From contig NZ_CP026121.1 of NCBI RefSeq assembly GCF_003330845.1, positions 4,817,501-4,881,500 on the forward strand: a DNA stretch of 64,000 bases, written 5' to 3'. Shown piece by piece: positions 15,850-24,475 of this stretch. The DNA is from Streptomyces sp. Go-475. Lineage in GTDB: Bacteria; Actinomycetota; Actinomycetes; Streptomycetales; Streptomycetaceae. Numbering within the stretch: position 1 is the first letter of the stretch; every line of letters starts with the position of its first letter. Under the pieces are notes generated by a model. It ran no database searches and was not told the origin of the DNA. It was given only the letters and a program-made list of their open reading frames with translations. The position numbers were made by a program, and so were the translations under genes.

Positions 15850-16401
15850 ATGGTCACTCACGTTCCCTCGGAGGCACCCGGCGACGAGCGCGGAGCGCTG
15901 CTGTCCTTCATCGCCGAGCAGCGCGGCGGTGTCCGGCGGGCGCTGCTGGGCCTGACCGAGGAGCAGGCCGTGAGCACGCCCAGTGCCAGTGAGCTGTCGC
16001 TCGCCGGGCTGCTCAAGCACGTCGCCGAGGTCGAGCAGGGCTGGATCGCCCGCGCCAAGGGCGAGCCGCCGGCCGTCCACCGGGACGAGTCGAACTGGCA
16101 CGAGTGCTTCCGGCTGGTCGGCGACGAGACCGTGGAGGCGCAGCTCGCGTACTACGAGAAGGTGGCCGCCGAGACGGAGGCGTTCATCCGCGCGGTGCCC
16201 AGCCTCGACGACACCTTCGAGCTGCCCGCGACGTCCTGGAACCCGCGGGACGAGCATCTCTCGATGCGCTGGCTCTGCCTCCACCTGATCCGCGAGACGG
16301 CCCGGCACGCGGGCCACGCCGACATCATCCGCGAGTCGCTGGACGGGGCGACGGCCTTCGAGCTGGTGGCGGCGGAACAGCAGGTGGCCGCCGGGTCCTA
16401 A
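15850..16401 (+). CDS. DinB-superfamily (DUF664) protein
   Basis: A 183-residue four-helix-bundle type protein. Potential metal-binding histidines occur in LSLAGLLKHVAEVEQGW near residue 57 and in HLIRETARHAGHADIIRE near 143-160, the usual placement in DUF664/DinB proteins. The family includes thiol-dependent transferases and damage-induced proteins, so a mycothiol-dependent reaction is possible but not demonstrated. The ATG at 15850 is preceded by AAAGGCGG. The stop codon at 16399-16401 overlaps the -10 hexamer of the following PadR gene. Confidence 0.8.
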   Translation: MVTHVPSEAPGDERGALLSFIAEQRGGVRRALLGLTEEQAVSTPSASELSLAGLLKHVAEVEQGWIARAKGEPPAVHRDESNWHECFRLVGDETVEAQLAYYEKVAAETEAFIRAVPSLDDTFELPATSWNPRDEHLSMRWLCLHLIRETARHAGHADIIRESLDGATAFELVAAEQQVAAGS

Positions 16402-16411
16402 TGTGGACCGC

Positions 16412-17053
16412 ATGTCAGCGATCCGTCTCCTCGTGCTCGGCGCGGTCCGCATGCACGGCCGCGCCCACGGCTACCAGGTCCGCAACGACCTGGAGTACTG
16501 GGGCGCGCACGAGTGGTCCCACGCCAAGCCCGGCTCGATCTACCACGCCCTGAAGCAGATGGCGAAGCAGGGGCTGCTGCACGCGCACGAGATCGCCCCG
16601 TCCACGGCCGGCGGGCCGCCGCGCACGGAGTACGAGATCACCGAGCAGGGCACCGAGGAGTACTTCCGGCTGCTGCGGGAGGCGCTGGTCACGTACGACC
16701 AGCGCGGCGAGGTGAAGACGGCCGCGGTCGGCTTCATCGTGGACCTGCCGAGGGCGGAGGCGGTCGCGCTGCTGAAGGAGCGCACCCTGCGGATCGAGCA
16801 GTGGCGGGCCTCCGTCCTGAAGGACTACGTGCCCGAGGAGGGACTCGACGGGCTCGGCCACATCGGCGAGATCATGAACATGTGGGTCCACACGGCCGAC
16901 TCCGAGGCCGAGTGGACCCGCGGCCTGATCCAGCGCATCGAGGGCGGTGCCTACACCTTCGCCGACGAGGGCGAGCCGTTCGTCGGCGTGCTGGCGGAGG
17001 GCGAGGAGAACCCGTACGCGACGGGCGAGCCGCATCCCGGAGACGCCTCCTAG
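16412..17053 (+). CDS. PadR-family transcriptional regulator
   Basis: A 213-residue regulator. The winged-helix PadR domain covers about residues 1-90: RLLVLGAVRMHGRAHGYQVR, EWSHAKPGSIYHALKQMAKQ, and the wing with PRTEYEITEQGTEEYFRLL. A C-terminal helical domain (about 95-185) should mediate dimerisation. The ATG at 16412 is preferred over a GTG at 16403 because TAATGT (16399-16404) lies 7 nt upstream, indicating a leaderless start. It follows the DinB-like gene by 10 bp, and PadR regulators often control such neighbours. The downstream gad operon is convergent. Confidence 0.88.
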   Translation: MSAIRLLVLGAVRMHGRAHGYQVRNDLEYWGAHEWSHAKPGSIYHALKQMAKQGLLHAHEIAPSTAGGPPRTEYEITEQGTEEYFRLLREALVTYDQRGEVKTAAVGFIVDLPRAEAVALLKERTLRIEQWRASVLKDYVPEEGLDGLGHIGEIMNMWVHTADSEAEWTRGLIQRIEGGAYTFADEGEPFVGVLAEGEENPYATGEPHPGDAS

Positions 17054-17073
17054 CCTCCTGGCCTGCCGGCCTC

Positions 17074-18480
17074 CTAGTGGTGGAACCCGGTGGCCGCCTC
17101 CTTGTCCTGGGTGAAGGGACGCGGCTGCCGCCGCAGTTCCGGCAGCAGCCGTTCCAGGTCCCGCGCGAGCAGGTCGGCCAGGTCCGCGGAGAAGCCGTTG
17201 CGGCACACCACCCGCAGCACGGACAGGTCCTCGCGGTGCGGCGGGAAGGTGTACGCGGGCACCAGCCAGCCGCTCTCGCGCAGCCGCCGGGACACGTCGA
17301 AGACGTCGTAGGCGGTGACGTCCGGCGCGGTCGTGAAGGCGAACACCGGCAACTGGTCGCCCCGGGTCAGCAGCCGGAAGTCGCCGAGCGCCTCGATCCG
17401 CCCGGCGAGCCCCGTGGCCACGTCCCGCGCGGCCTGCTGCACGGCCCGGTAGCCGTCCCGGCCCAGCCGCAGGAACGTGTAGTACTGCGCCACGACCTGG
17501 GCGCCCGGCCGGGAGAAGTTCAGGGCGAACGTCGGCATGTCGCCGCCCAGGTAGTTCACCCGGAACACCAGCTCCTCCGGCAGCGCCTCGGCATCCCGCC
17601 ACAGCGCCCAGCCGACGCCCGGGTAGACCAGCCCGTACTTGTGCCCCGAGGTGTTGATGGACGCCACCCTCGGCAGCCGGAAGTCCCACACCAGGTCCTC
17701 GTCGAGGAACGGCGCGACCATGGCGCCGGACGCCCCGTCCACGTGCACGGGGATGTCGAGCCCGGTGCGCTCCCGCAGGGCGTCCAGCGCCGCGCACAGC
17801 TCGGCGATCGGCTCGTAGGAGCCGTCGAAGGTCGAGCCCAGGACGCCGACGACCCCGATGGTGTTCTCGTCGCACAGCTCGGCGGCCGCCTGCGGGTCCA
17901 GGTGGAACCGGTCGCCCTCCATGGGGACGAGCCGGGCCTCCACCTCCCAGAAGTTGCAGAACTTCTCCCAGCAGACCTGCACGTTCACGCCCATCACCAG
18001 ATTGGGCCGGGCCCCGGGGTAGCGGTCGCCGTTGCGCTTGGCCCAGCGCCGCTTGAGCGCCATCCCGGCCAGCATGCACGCCTCGCTCGACCCGGTCGTC
18101 GAACACCCCACGGCCGCCGCCGGGTCGGGCGCGTGCCACAGGTCGGCCAGCATCGCCACGCAGCGCCGCTCCAGCTCGGCCGTGCGCGGGTACTCGTCCT
18201 TGTCGATCATGTTCTTGTCCCGGCACTCCGCCATCAGCACCCCGGCCTCCGGCTCCATCCAGGTGGTGACGAAGGTGGCGAGGTTCAGCCGCGCGTTGCC
18301 GTCGAGCATCAGTTCGTCGCGGACCAGCTGGTGGGCGGTGGCCGGGGCCATCGGCTGGTCCGGGAGCCGGTGCGTGGGCGGGGCCTCGGCCATGTCGCCG
18401 ACCGGGTTGGCGGGGCCGTAGAACGGGTTGACGGACAGGCGGTGCCCGCCGGGTCGGCGGGGGCCTTCGTTGAGCGGCAA
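17074..18480 (-). CDS. Glutamate decarboxylase
   Basis: A 468-residue PLP-dependent group II decarboxylase, the normal size for bacterial GAD. It shows LNLATFVTTWMEPEA near residue 66, GCSTTGSSEACMLAGMALKR at 126-145, HVDGASGAMVAPF near 247 and the Schiff-base lysine as Lys281 in INTSGHKYGLVYPG. The start is a TTG preceded by CTGGAGG with 5 nt spacing; the reading frame remains open far upstream but those codons belong to the ClC gene region. Reaction: L-glutamate to GABA and CO2, consuming one cytoplasmic proton. It lies 32 bp behind a ClC-type gene on the same strand. No GABA antiporter is visible nearby. Confidence 0.93.
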   Translation of the reverse strand: MPLNEGPRRPGGHRLSVNPFYGPANPVGDMAEAPPTHRLPDQPMAPATAHQLVRDELMLDGNARLNLATFVTTWMEPEAGVLMAECRDKNMIDKDEYPRTAELERRCVAMLADLWHAPDPAAAVGCSTTGSSEACMLAGMALKRRWAKRNGDRYPGARPNLVMGVNVQVCWEKFCNFWEVEARLVPMEGDRFHLDPQAAAELCDENTIGVVGVLGSTFDGSYEPIAELCAALDALRERTGLDIPVHVDGASGAMVAPFLDEDLVWDFRLPRVASINTSGHKYGLVYPGVGWALWRDAEALPEELVFRVNYLGGDMPTFALNFSRPGAQVVAQYYTFLRLGRDGYRAVQQAARDVATGLAGRIEALGDFRLLTRGDQLPVFAFTTAPDVTAYDVFDVSRRLRESGWLVPAYTFPPHREDLSVLRVVCRNGFSADLADLLARDLERLLPELRRQPRPFTQDKEAATGFHH

Positions 18481-18512
18481 GGGAGCCTCCAGGGTGGATT
18501 CGACGGTGTGTG

Positions 18513-19799
18513 TCAGCGGACCGGCGTGCCGTCCTCGCGCAGCTGCATCTGGGGGCGGCCCGTCACCAGCAGCCAGGCGGGCAGGGAGGCGACGCAGAGC
18601 AGGGCGAGGATCCCCGGCGAGGCGACCAGCACCGCGGCGACGAACAGGCTGACCCAGCCCTGCCGGGTGATCGCCAGCAGCATCCCGAGCACCGCCGCCG
18701 ACACCCCGACCGACGGATGCACCCCGGACACCAGGGCGTGGGCGCACAGACCGAGGGCGGTGCCGGCGAACACGGCCGGGAAGATGCGCCCGCCCCGGAA
18801 GCCGCAGGACGCGGCGACCAGCAGCGCGGCCAGCTTCACCACCGTCAGCAGGGCGTACTCCCCGGCCGGCCTGCCGTCCGGGTCGCGTGCCAGCTCGGCG
18901 ATCTCGTCCAGCCCCTTGAAGAGCGTCAGATGGCCGCCCAGGGCCGCGAGACCGCCCAGCACCAGCCCGCCCGCCGGAAGCATCAGCATCGGGTGCCGCA
19001 GCCTTCGGAAGGCGCCGTGGACGTACGGGAAGGCCCGCACGGCGGCCATGCCGAGCAGCGCGCCCGCCGAGGCGACCACGACCGCCGCCAGCAGGTCGGC
19101 CCAGCCGGGCCGGCCGAAGGACGGCAGGTCCAGGTCGAAGCTCGGGTGGTCGATCAGGGTGGCGGTCAGGGCACCGGCCGCGCCCGCGGTCAGCGGCGCG
19201 AAGACGTTGTCCCACAGCAGTCCGCGGGTCTCCTGCCGGGCCAGCGCCTCGGAGATCACCAGGGCGGCCGCCACCGGCGTGCCGAACAGGGCACCGATCG
19301 TCGCCGCCTCCGCCAGCGCGGGCCAGATGCGGCCGGGCGCCTTCGGCAGGGCCCGCGCCCCCAGCCAGGCGGCCAGGGCGACGTTCACCGTGATGATCGG
19401 GTTCTCCGGGCCGAGACTGGGCCCGCCCGCCAGCATCAGCGCGGTCGCCAGCAGCAGCCCCGGCAGCACGACGGGTGGCAGGACGGGGGCGTCCAGGCCG
19501 ACGGTGGCCGGATCGGGCCCCGCGTGCCCCGGCATCCGCCACACCACGAGACCGACCGCCACCCCGGTCCCGACCAGCATCACGACCATCCACGGCACCG
19601 AGTACCGGCCGATCCCCAGCGCGTCCGGCAGCGGCCCCCACAGCAGGTCCTGGAGCTCCTCGGCGGCGACGCTCACCCCCACCAGGACCAGACAGGAGAC
19701 CACCCCGACCGCCACGGCGGGCAGGATCGACGGCAGCAGCACGCGCGCCGGGGTCGCCGGAGTGGCGGAGGGCGCCCGCTGCTCGCTGTCCTGGATCAC
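18513..19799 (-). CDS. ClC-type chloride channel/antiporter
   Basis: A 428-residue polytopic membrane protein. The ClC filter motifs are recognisable: GGPSLGPENPII corresponds to the GxEGP segment, keeping the gating glutamate, and CGFRGGRIFPAVFAGTALG corresponds to GxFxP. About ten hydrophobic segments are visible. TATCGT lies 6 nt before the GTG at 19799 (19811-19806), so this start is chosen over the GTG at 19805. Family knowledge: ClC exchangers support acid resistance in E. coli by balancing charge during amino-acid decarboxylation. Cotranscription with the decarboxylase fits that role. Cl-/H+ exchange rather than a channel mechanism is inferred from the gating Glu. Confidence 0.85.
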   Translation of the reverse strand: MIQDSEQRAPSATPATPARVLLPSILPAVAVGVVSCLVLVGVSVAAEELQDLLWGPLPDALGIGRYSVPWMVVMLVGTGVAVGLVVWRMPGHAGPDPATVGLDAPVLPPVVLPGLLLATALMLAGGPSLGPENPIITVNVALAAWLGARALPKAPGRIWPALAEAATIGALFGTPVAAALVISEALARQETRGLLWDNVFAPLTAGAAGALTATLIDHPSFDLDLPSFGRPGWADLLAAVVVASAGALLGMAAVRAFPYVHGAFRRLRHPMLMLPAGGLVLGGLAALGGHLTLFKGLDEIAELARDPDGRPAGEYALLTVVKLAALLVAASCGFRGGRIFPAVFAGTALGLCAHALVSGVHPSVGVSAAVLGMLLAITRQGWVSLFVAAVLVASPGILALLCVASLPAWLLVTGRPQMQLREDGTPVR

Positions 19800-19843
19800 G
19801 GGCACACGATAAAGGGATCAAACGGCACAAACAGGAAACACGC

Positions 19844-19874
19844 TTGCACCTCACGCGGCGTGAGGACCGACCGT
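19844..19874 (+). promoter_or_regulatory. tipA-type MerR promoter with palindromic operator
   Basis: A -35 TTGCAC (19844-19849), a 19-nt spacer and a -10 GACCGT (19869-19874) have the long spacing typical of MerR-activated promoters. The spacer contains the perfect palindrome CCTCACGCGGCGTGAGG (19849-19865). It closely resembles the tipA promoter as I remember it. Autoregulation by the downstream regulator is inferred. Confidence 0.75.
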
Positions 19875-19901
19875 GGAGCACGGAAGAAGAAGGGAGCGGA
19901 A

Positions 19902-20663
19902 GTGAGCTACTCCGTGGGACAGGTCGCGGGCTTCGCCGGCGTCACGGTGCGCACCCTGCACCACTACGACGACATCGGCCTGCTCGTCCCGAGCGAGCGC
20001 AGCCACGCGGGCCACCGGCGCTACAGCGACGCCGACCTCGACCGGCTGCAGCAGATCCTGTTCTACCGGGAACTCGGCTTCCCGCTCGACGAGGTCGCCG
20101 TCCTGCTCGACGACCCGGACGCGGACCCGCGCGCGCACCTGCGCCGCCAGCACGACCTGCTGACCGCCCGGATCGAGAAACTGCGGAAGATGGCGGCGGC
20201 CGTGGAGCACGCCATGGAGGCACGCACGATGGGCATCAACCTCACGCCCGAAGAGAAGTTCGAGGTCTTCGGGGACAAGGACCCCGAGCAGTACGCCGAC
20301 GAGGCGGAAGCGCGCTGGGGCGGCACCGAGCAGTACGCCGAGTCGCAGCGCCGCGTCGCCCGCTACACCAAGGAGGACTGGCAGCGCATCCAGGACCAGA
20401 CCGCCGACTGGGCCGAGCGCTACGGCGCCCTGATGGCCGCCGGCGAACCGCCCGCCGGCGAGGCGGCCATGGCCCTGGCGGAGGAGCACCGGCAGCACAT
20501 CTGCACCTGGTACTACGAGTGCTCCCACGAGCAGCACCGCCGCCTGGGCGAGATGTACGTCGCCGACGAGCGCTTCAAGGCGTTCTACGAGTCGATGCGC
20601 CCCGGCCTCGCCGAGCACCTGAAGGACGCGATCGCCGCGAACGCCGCCCGCCGCACCTCCTGA
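19902..20663 (+). CDS. TipAL-like MerR regulator (MerR HTH plus TipAS drug-recognition domain)
   Basis: A 253-residue protein, the length of TipAL. The MerR winged helix is in residues 1-75: YSVGQVAGFAGVTVRTLHHY and LLVPSERSHAGHRRYSDADL. A coiled coil follows to about 109, then the TipAS domain starting at Met110 (MGINLTPEEKFEVFGD). Family knowledge: TipA binds thiopeptides such as thiostrepton, covalently through a cysteine (Cys214 as I recall). Here position 214 is Arg in EQHRRLGEMYV, while Cys201 and Cys207 are present. The GTG at 19902 follows AGGGAGCGG. An internal ribosome binding site before codon 110 could make a short TipAS form. It is divergent from the clc-gad operon. Confidence 0.92.
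   Translation: MSYSVGQVAGFAGVTVRTLHHYDDIGLLVPSERSHAGHRRYSDADLDRLQQILFYRELGFPLDEVAVLLDDPDADPRAHLRRQHDLLTARIEKLRKMAAAVEHAMEARTMGINLTPEEKFEVFGDKDPEQYADEAEARWGGTEQYAESQRRVARYTKEDWQRIQDQTADWAERYGALMAAGEPPAGEAAMALAEEHRQHICTWYYECSHEQHRRLGEMYVADERFKAFYESMRPGLAEHLKDAIAANAARRTS
20216..20231 (+). promoter_or_regulatory. Internal ribosome binding site and start for a TipAS-like short protein
   Basis: GGAGG (20216-20220) precedes ATG (20229-20231) by 8 nt. Translation from here would give the 144-residue domain starting MGINLTPEEKF, exactly where TipAS begins in the tipA prototype. The short form would bind ligand without DNA. Confidence 0.65.
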
Positions 20664-20679
20664 TCCCCGGCCCGGGGGC

Positions 20680-21045
20680 TCACTCCCGGGCCAGGACCAC
20701 CGCCGTACCGTACGCGCACACCTCGGTGCCGACGTCCGCCGCCGAGGTCACGTCGAAGCGGAACGCGAGCACGCCGTTGGCGCCACGCGCGCGTGCCTGT
20801 TCGACGAGTCGCTCCATGGCCTGGTTGCGGGTCTGCACGAGGGTCTTGGTGAGCCCGCGCAGCTCGCCGCCGACCATCGACTTCAGCCCGGCGCCGATCT
20901 GGCTGCCCACATGACGCGAGCGCACGGTCAGGCCGAAGACCTCGCCGAGCACCTCCTGCACGCGGTAGCCGGGTACGTCGTTCGTGGTGACGACGAGCAC
21001 ATCGGGCTGGGGGCCCTGACCGCCGCCGTATTCATCGATGCCCAT
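20680..21045 (-). CDS. YbjQ/UPF0145 family protein
   Basis: A 121-residue protein with the UPF0145 pattern: VLVVTTNDVPGYRVQEVLGE, VRSRHVGSQIGAGLKSMVGG, ELRGLTKTLVQTRNQAMERL and GANGVLAFRFDVTS. The family is sometimes described as heavy-metal-binding, but its function is not established. ATG at 21045 is preceded by GAGAGG. The gene is convergent with the TipA-like gene and divergent from the DedA gene. Confidence 0.85.
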   Translation of the reverse strand: MGIDEYGGGQGPQPDVLVVTTNDVPGYRVQEVLGEVFGLTVRSRHVGSQIGAGLKSMVGGELRGLTKTLVQTRNQAMERLVEQARARGANGVLAFRFDVTSAADVGTEVCAYGTAVVLARE

Positions 21046-21180
21046 GCCTCTCAGCTTTCTCCGGGGGGACCCACAGTGCATCCTGGGTACCCCCATGGAA
21101 CCTGGGTCGTGACGGCTGCGTTGATACTTTGAGGCAGCCAGCCCCAGCCCGTATCTCACAGCAGCAGGAGCCACATCCCC

Positions 21181-22047
21181 GTGACCACGCTTGCGCTCGG
21201 CCCCGAGTGGCTCAGCCCGGACTACCTGATCTCGACGTTCAGCCTGCCCGGCATCCTGCTGATCGTCTTCGCCGAGTCCGGACTCTTCGCGTTCCTGCCC
21301 GGCGACTCCCTGCTGTTCACGGCGGGCCTCTTCGTGGCCGAGGGCACGTACATCACCCAGCCCCTGTGGCTGGTCTGCACGCTGATCGTGATCGCCGCCG
21401 TCGTCGGCGACCAAGTGGGCTACATGATCGGCAAGTTCCTCGGCCCGAAGCTCTTCAACCGGCCCAACTCCAAGCTCTTCAAGCAGGAGAACCTGGACAA
21501 GGCCCACGAGTTCATGGAGAAGTACGGCCCCAAGGCGATCGTCCTGGCCCGCTTCGTCCCGATCGTGCGCACGTTCGCCCCCATCGTCGCCGGCGCCGGC
21601 CGCATGAAGTACCGCACGTTCTTCACGTACAACGTCATCGGCGGCATCGCCTGGGGCACCGGCGTCACCCTCGCGGGCTACTGGCTCGGCCAGATCGACT
21701 TCATCAAGAAGAACGTCGAGGCCATCCTCGTCCTGATCGTCTTCGTCTCCGTCGTCCCGATCATCATCGAGTACCTGCGCGAGCGGTCGAAGAAGAAGAA
21801 GCGCGCTGCGACGCAGGACCCCGCCGCCACCCAGCCCCACATCCCGGTCATGGACGACGCGACGACCCAGCTCCGCCGCATCACCCCGGACGACCGCCCG
21901 CCCCACCAGCAGCCCCAGCAGCAGCCCCCGTACGGCAACCAGAACGGCTACAACGACCAGCAGTACTACGGCCAGTACCCCCAGGCCCCGGGCTACGGCC
22001 ACTCACAGCAGAGCGGCGGCCAGCAGCCGTACAACGGCGGTTACTGA
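21181..22047 (+). CDS. DedA-family membrane protein with Gln/Pro/Tyr-rich tail
   Basis: A 288-residue protein. The DedA signatures are FAESGLFAFLPGDSLLFTAG near residue 31 and ARFVPIVRTFAPIVAGAGRM near 122. Four to five membrane segments are visible, the last around 180-198, followed by RERSKKKKRAA at the cytoplasmic boundary. Residues from about 215 form a disordered Gln/Pro/Tyr/Gly-rich tail unusual for the basic family. Family knowledge: DedA proteins are linked to membrane lipid scrambling and proton-motive-force homeostasis. The GTG start follows CAGGAG at suitable spacing. Confidence 0.88.
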   Translation: MTTLALGPEWLSPDYLISTFSLPGILLIVFAESGLFAFLPGDSLLFTAGLFVAEGTYITQPLWLVCTLIVIAAVVGDQVGYMIGKFLGPKLFNRPNSKLFKQENLDKAHEFMEKYGPKAIVLARFVPIVRTFAPIVAGAGRMKYRTFFTYNVIGGIAWGTGVTLAGYWLGQIDFIKKNVEAILVLIVFVSVVPIIIEYLRERSKKKKRAATQDPAATQPHIPVMDDATTQLRRITPDDRPPHQQPQQQPPYGNQNGYNDQQYYGQYPQAPGYGHSQQSGGQQPYNGGY

Positions 22048-22073
22048 GCCGGCCTGTTCTCGGGGACGCGGCG

Positions 22074-23777
22074 CTAGAAACCCCTGGTCCGCTTCGCGGC
22101 GCGCCGCTTCTCCGCGGAGCCGATCCGCAGGAACATCCGCGAGATCTCGGACCCCAGATTCACCCCGATGGCGATTGCCATGGCCAGGGCCACCGCCTTC
22201 GACAGCGACACCAGCCCCTCGTCGATCTCGTTCTGCGCGATCGCCAGCAGCCCGAAGTACGTCGCGGAACCGGGCAGCAGGGGCCCGATCGCCGCGGTCG
22301 TGTAGGGCAGCGCGGAAGCGAACTGGTAGCGGGACAGCAGCTGCCCGAACAACCCCACCAGGCCCGCGGCCGCCGCCGTGGACGCCACCGGCGAGATGTC
22401 CCCGGCGTAGTGCATCGCGCCGTACACGACCCACGCGACACCGCCGTTCAGCGTCACCCACACCACGGTGGATCGTTCCTGCTGGAGCAGCACCGCGAAG
22501 GCCAGCGACAGCAGCATCGACGCGCCGATCAGCAGCACCGGATCGTCGGAGACCCCGAGCGCCGCGTCCGGGTTCAGCCGCGCCCCCAGCTGCACGCCGA
22601 AGTACAGCACCAGCAGCACGCCCGCGACGATGCCCACGAAGAAGTACAGAACCTCCAGCAGACGCGCGGAGGCGGTGATGTAGAAACCGGTCAGCCCGTC
22701 CTGCACGCCCGCCACCAGCGCCCGCCCGGGCAGCAGCGCGAACAGCCCACCGGTGATGACCGCGGAGGCCTTCACATCGACGTGGCCCAGCGTCAGCGCG
22801 ACCCCGATCGCGGCGGGCGGCATCGCGGCCACCGTGAACTGGTAGAACTCCGGCAGCCCGCGCCCCGCGCACAGCCACGCCAGCCGGTCGCCGAGCATCG
22901 CGCCCAGCGCCGCCGCCACGAACACGATCAGATCGCCGCCGACCAGCACGGAGGCCGCACCCGCCAGCAGGCCGCTCGCGCCGGTCAGCGCCCAGCCGGG
23001 ATACGGGTGCCGGTTGCGGCGGATCTCCGCGAGCCGCCGGTAGGCCTCCTCCAGGGAGACGGCCGTCTCGTCGTCGCTGAGGTCGTCCACCAGCTGGTAC
23101 ACGGCCGCCAGCCGCGTGTAGTCGGTGCCCCTGCGGCGCACGGTCCGCGACGCCGTGACCGGATCGTCGACCAGCGACGGCTGGTAGGAGATCGCCAGCA
23201 GCGTGAAGGTGACGTTGGGCTCACAGCGGTCCAGGCCGTAGGACCGGCAGACCGCGAACATCGCCGTCTCCACGTCCTCGGCGCCCTCACCGCCCGCCAG
23301 CAGCAACTCGCCGATACGCAGCGTCAGGTCGAGCACGCGCGGCACCGCGGGCCCCGCCTCGTCGCCGTCGCCGCCGCGCTGGACCACCTCCGGCGCCGGC
23401 CGCTCCGCCACCGGCATGCGCAGCATGGTGCGCATCCGGTCCTGCCAGGGCACGTCCTTGGTCAGACTGACCACGGGAACCCCGGTCGGCGGCGTGAAGG
23501 CCGACGGGGCGTGCTTCGCGCTGTACGTGCTCGGCGGCGTGAACGCCGACCCCTCCGGCTCCACCGCGGGCGCCGGCGCCACGTCCAGCCCCTCGGGAAG
23601 GGCGAACTCGGACGTCGTCTCCGACTCCGAACCGGCCGGCCGGAGCACGGCCAGGCCCTCGGGGATCGCGAACTCCGAGGTCGTCGACATGTCCCCGTCG
23701 ACGGCGGCCCCGCCCGGAGGCACGAACGCACTCCTCGCCTCGTCCGACTTCGGCTTGCGGTCCTCCGCGTCCGTCAC
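22074..23777 (-). CDS. ThrE-family threonine/serine exporter
   Basis: A 567-residue protein of the ThrE (DUF1212/DUF3815) type. A disordered N-terminal region of about 150 residues carries repeated short motifs (TSEFAIPEGL, TSEFALPEGL, SAFTPP twice and SAFVPP). The ThrE domain follows from about 165, with ILDLTLRIGELLLAGGEGAEDVE (seen as LTLRIGELLLAGGEGAEDVE), CEPNVTFTLLAISY and about ten membrane segments. The C-terminus ends RRAAKRTRGF. The GTG at 23777 is chosen because AGGGAG lies 9 nt upstream. Export of threonine or serine is the family activity; the actual substrate here is unknown. It ends 26 bp from the convergent DedA gene. Confidence 0.85.
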   Translation of the reverse strand: MTDAEDRKPKSDEARSAFVPPGGAAVDGDMSTTSEFAIPEGLAVLRPAGSESETTSEFALPEGLDVAPAPAVEPEGSAFTPPSTYSAKHAPSAFTPPTGVPVVSLTKDVPWQDRMRTMLRMPVAERPAPEVVQRGGDGDEAGPAVPRVLDLTLRIGELLLAGGEGAEDVETAMFAVCRSYGLDRCEPNVTFTLLAISYQPSLVDDPVTASRTVRRRGTDYTRLAAVYQLVDDLSDDETAVSLEEAYRRLAEIRRNRHPYPGWALTGASGLLAGAASVLVGGDLIVFVAAALGAMLGDRLAWLCAGRGLPEFYQFTVAAMPPAAIGVALTLGHVDVKASAVITGGLFALLPGRALVAGVQDGLTGFYITASARLLEVLYFFVGIVAGVLLVLYFGVQLGARLNPDAALGVSDDPVLLIGASMLLSLAFAVLLQQERSTVVWVTLNGGVAWVVYGAMHYAGDISPVASTAAAAGLVGLFGQLLSRYQFASALPYTTAAIGPLLPGSATYFGLLAIAQNEIDEGLVSLSKAVALAMAIAIGVNLGSEISRMFLRIGSAEKRRAAKRTRGF

Positions 23778-23898
23778 TGCCTGGCGCTCCCTGTACGACA
23801 CGTCAGCCTCAGTACCCCTCAGCCTCAGTATGCGCACATACGGACGAACGGGCCGCACGCGCGCGCGTGCGGCCCGTAGGCATCACAGGGAACGGCGA

Positions 23899-24390
23899 TC
23901 AGTGACCGCCCTGCTCCTTGAAGCGCTTGTAGGACCGCTCGATCTCGGCCTCGGCGTCCGTACGGCCCACCCAGTTGGCGCCCTCGACCGACTTGCCGGG
24001 CTCCAGGTCCTTGTAGACCTCGAAGAAGTGCTGGATCTCCAGGCGGTCGAACTCCGACACGTGGTGGATGTCCCGCAGGTGCTCCACGCGCGGGTCCGTC
24101 GCCGGCACGCACAGCAGCTTGTCGTCGCCGCCGGCCTCGTCCGTCATGCGGAACATGCCGATCGCGCGGCACTTGATGAGGCAGCCCGGGAACGTCGGCT
24201 CGTCGAGGATGACCAGCGCGTCCAGCGGGTCGCCGTCCTCGCCGAGGGTGTTCTCGACGAAGCCGTAGTCGGTCGGGTAGGCGGTCGAGGTGAAGAGTCG
24301 CCGGTCCAGGCGGATACGACCGGTCTCGTGGTCCACCTCGTACTTGTTGCGCGAACCCTTCGGAATCTCGATCGTGACGTCGAACTCCAC
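23899..24390 (-). CDS. ppa: Inorganic pyrophosphatase
   Basis: A 163-residue family I soluble pyrophosphatase: [40 protein letters not shown] with the metal-binding acidic cluster, and [17 protein letters not shown]. It hydrolyses PPi to phosphate and drives biosynthetic reactions forward. The GTG at 24390 is chosen because GGAGGAG lies 6 nt upstream; a frame-open extension to 24414 would place the start within that site. It is divergent from dacB with an 85-bp gap. Its position next to dacB and the tilS-hpt-ftsH series is conserved in actinobacteria. Confidence 0.96.
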   Translation of the reverse strand: MEFDVTIEIPKGSRNKYEVDHETGRIRLDRRLFTSTAYPTDYGFVENTLGEDGDPLDALVILDEPTFPGCLIKCRAIGMFRMTDEAGGDDKLLCVPATDPRVEHLRDIHHVSEFDRLEIQHFFEVYKDLEPGKSVEGANWVGRTDAEAEIERSYKRFKEQGGH

Positions 24391-24475
24391 CGGTGGCTCC
24401 TCCATGATCAACACATAGTTCTGGTGGTTAAGTGTCCCTCACGCAGGTGTGTGATCGCGAAAGGGGCTGGTGGTC

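Noticed and set aside
18480..19881. Giant fusion of glutamate decarboxylase with an upstream in-frame extension
   Set aside because: The extension is the out-of-frame shadow of the ClC gene; a TTG with a good ribosome binding site at 18480 and the family length define the real start.
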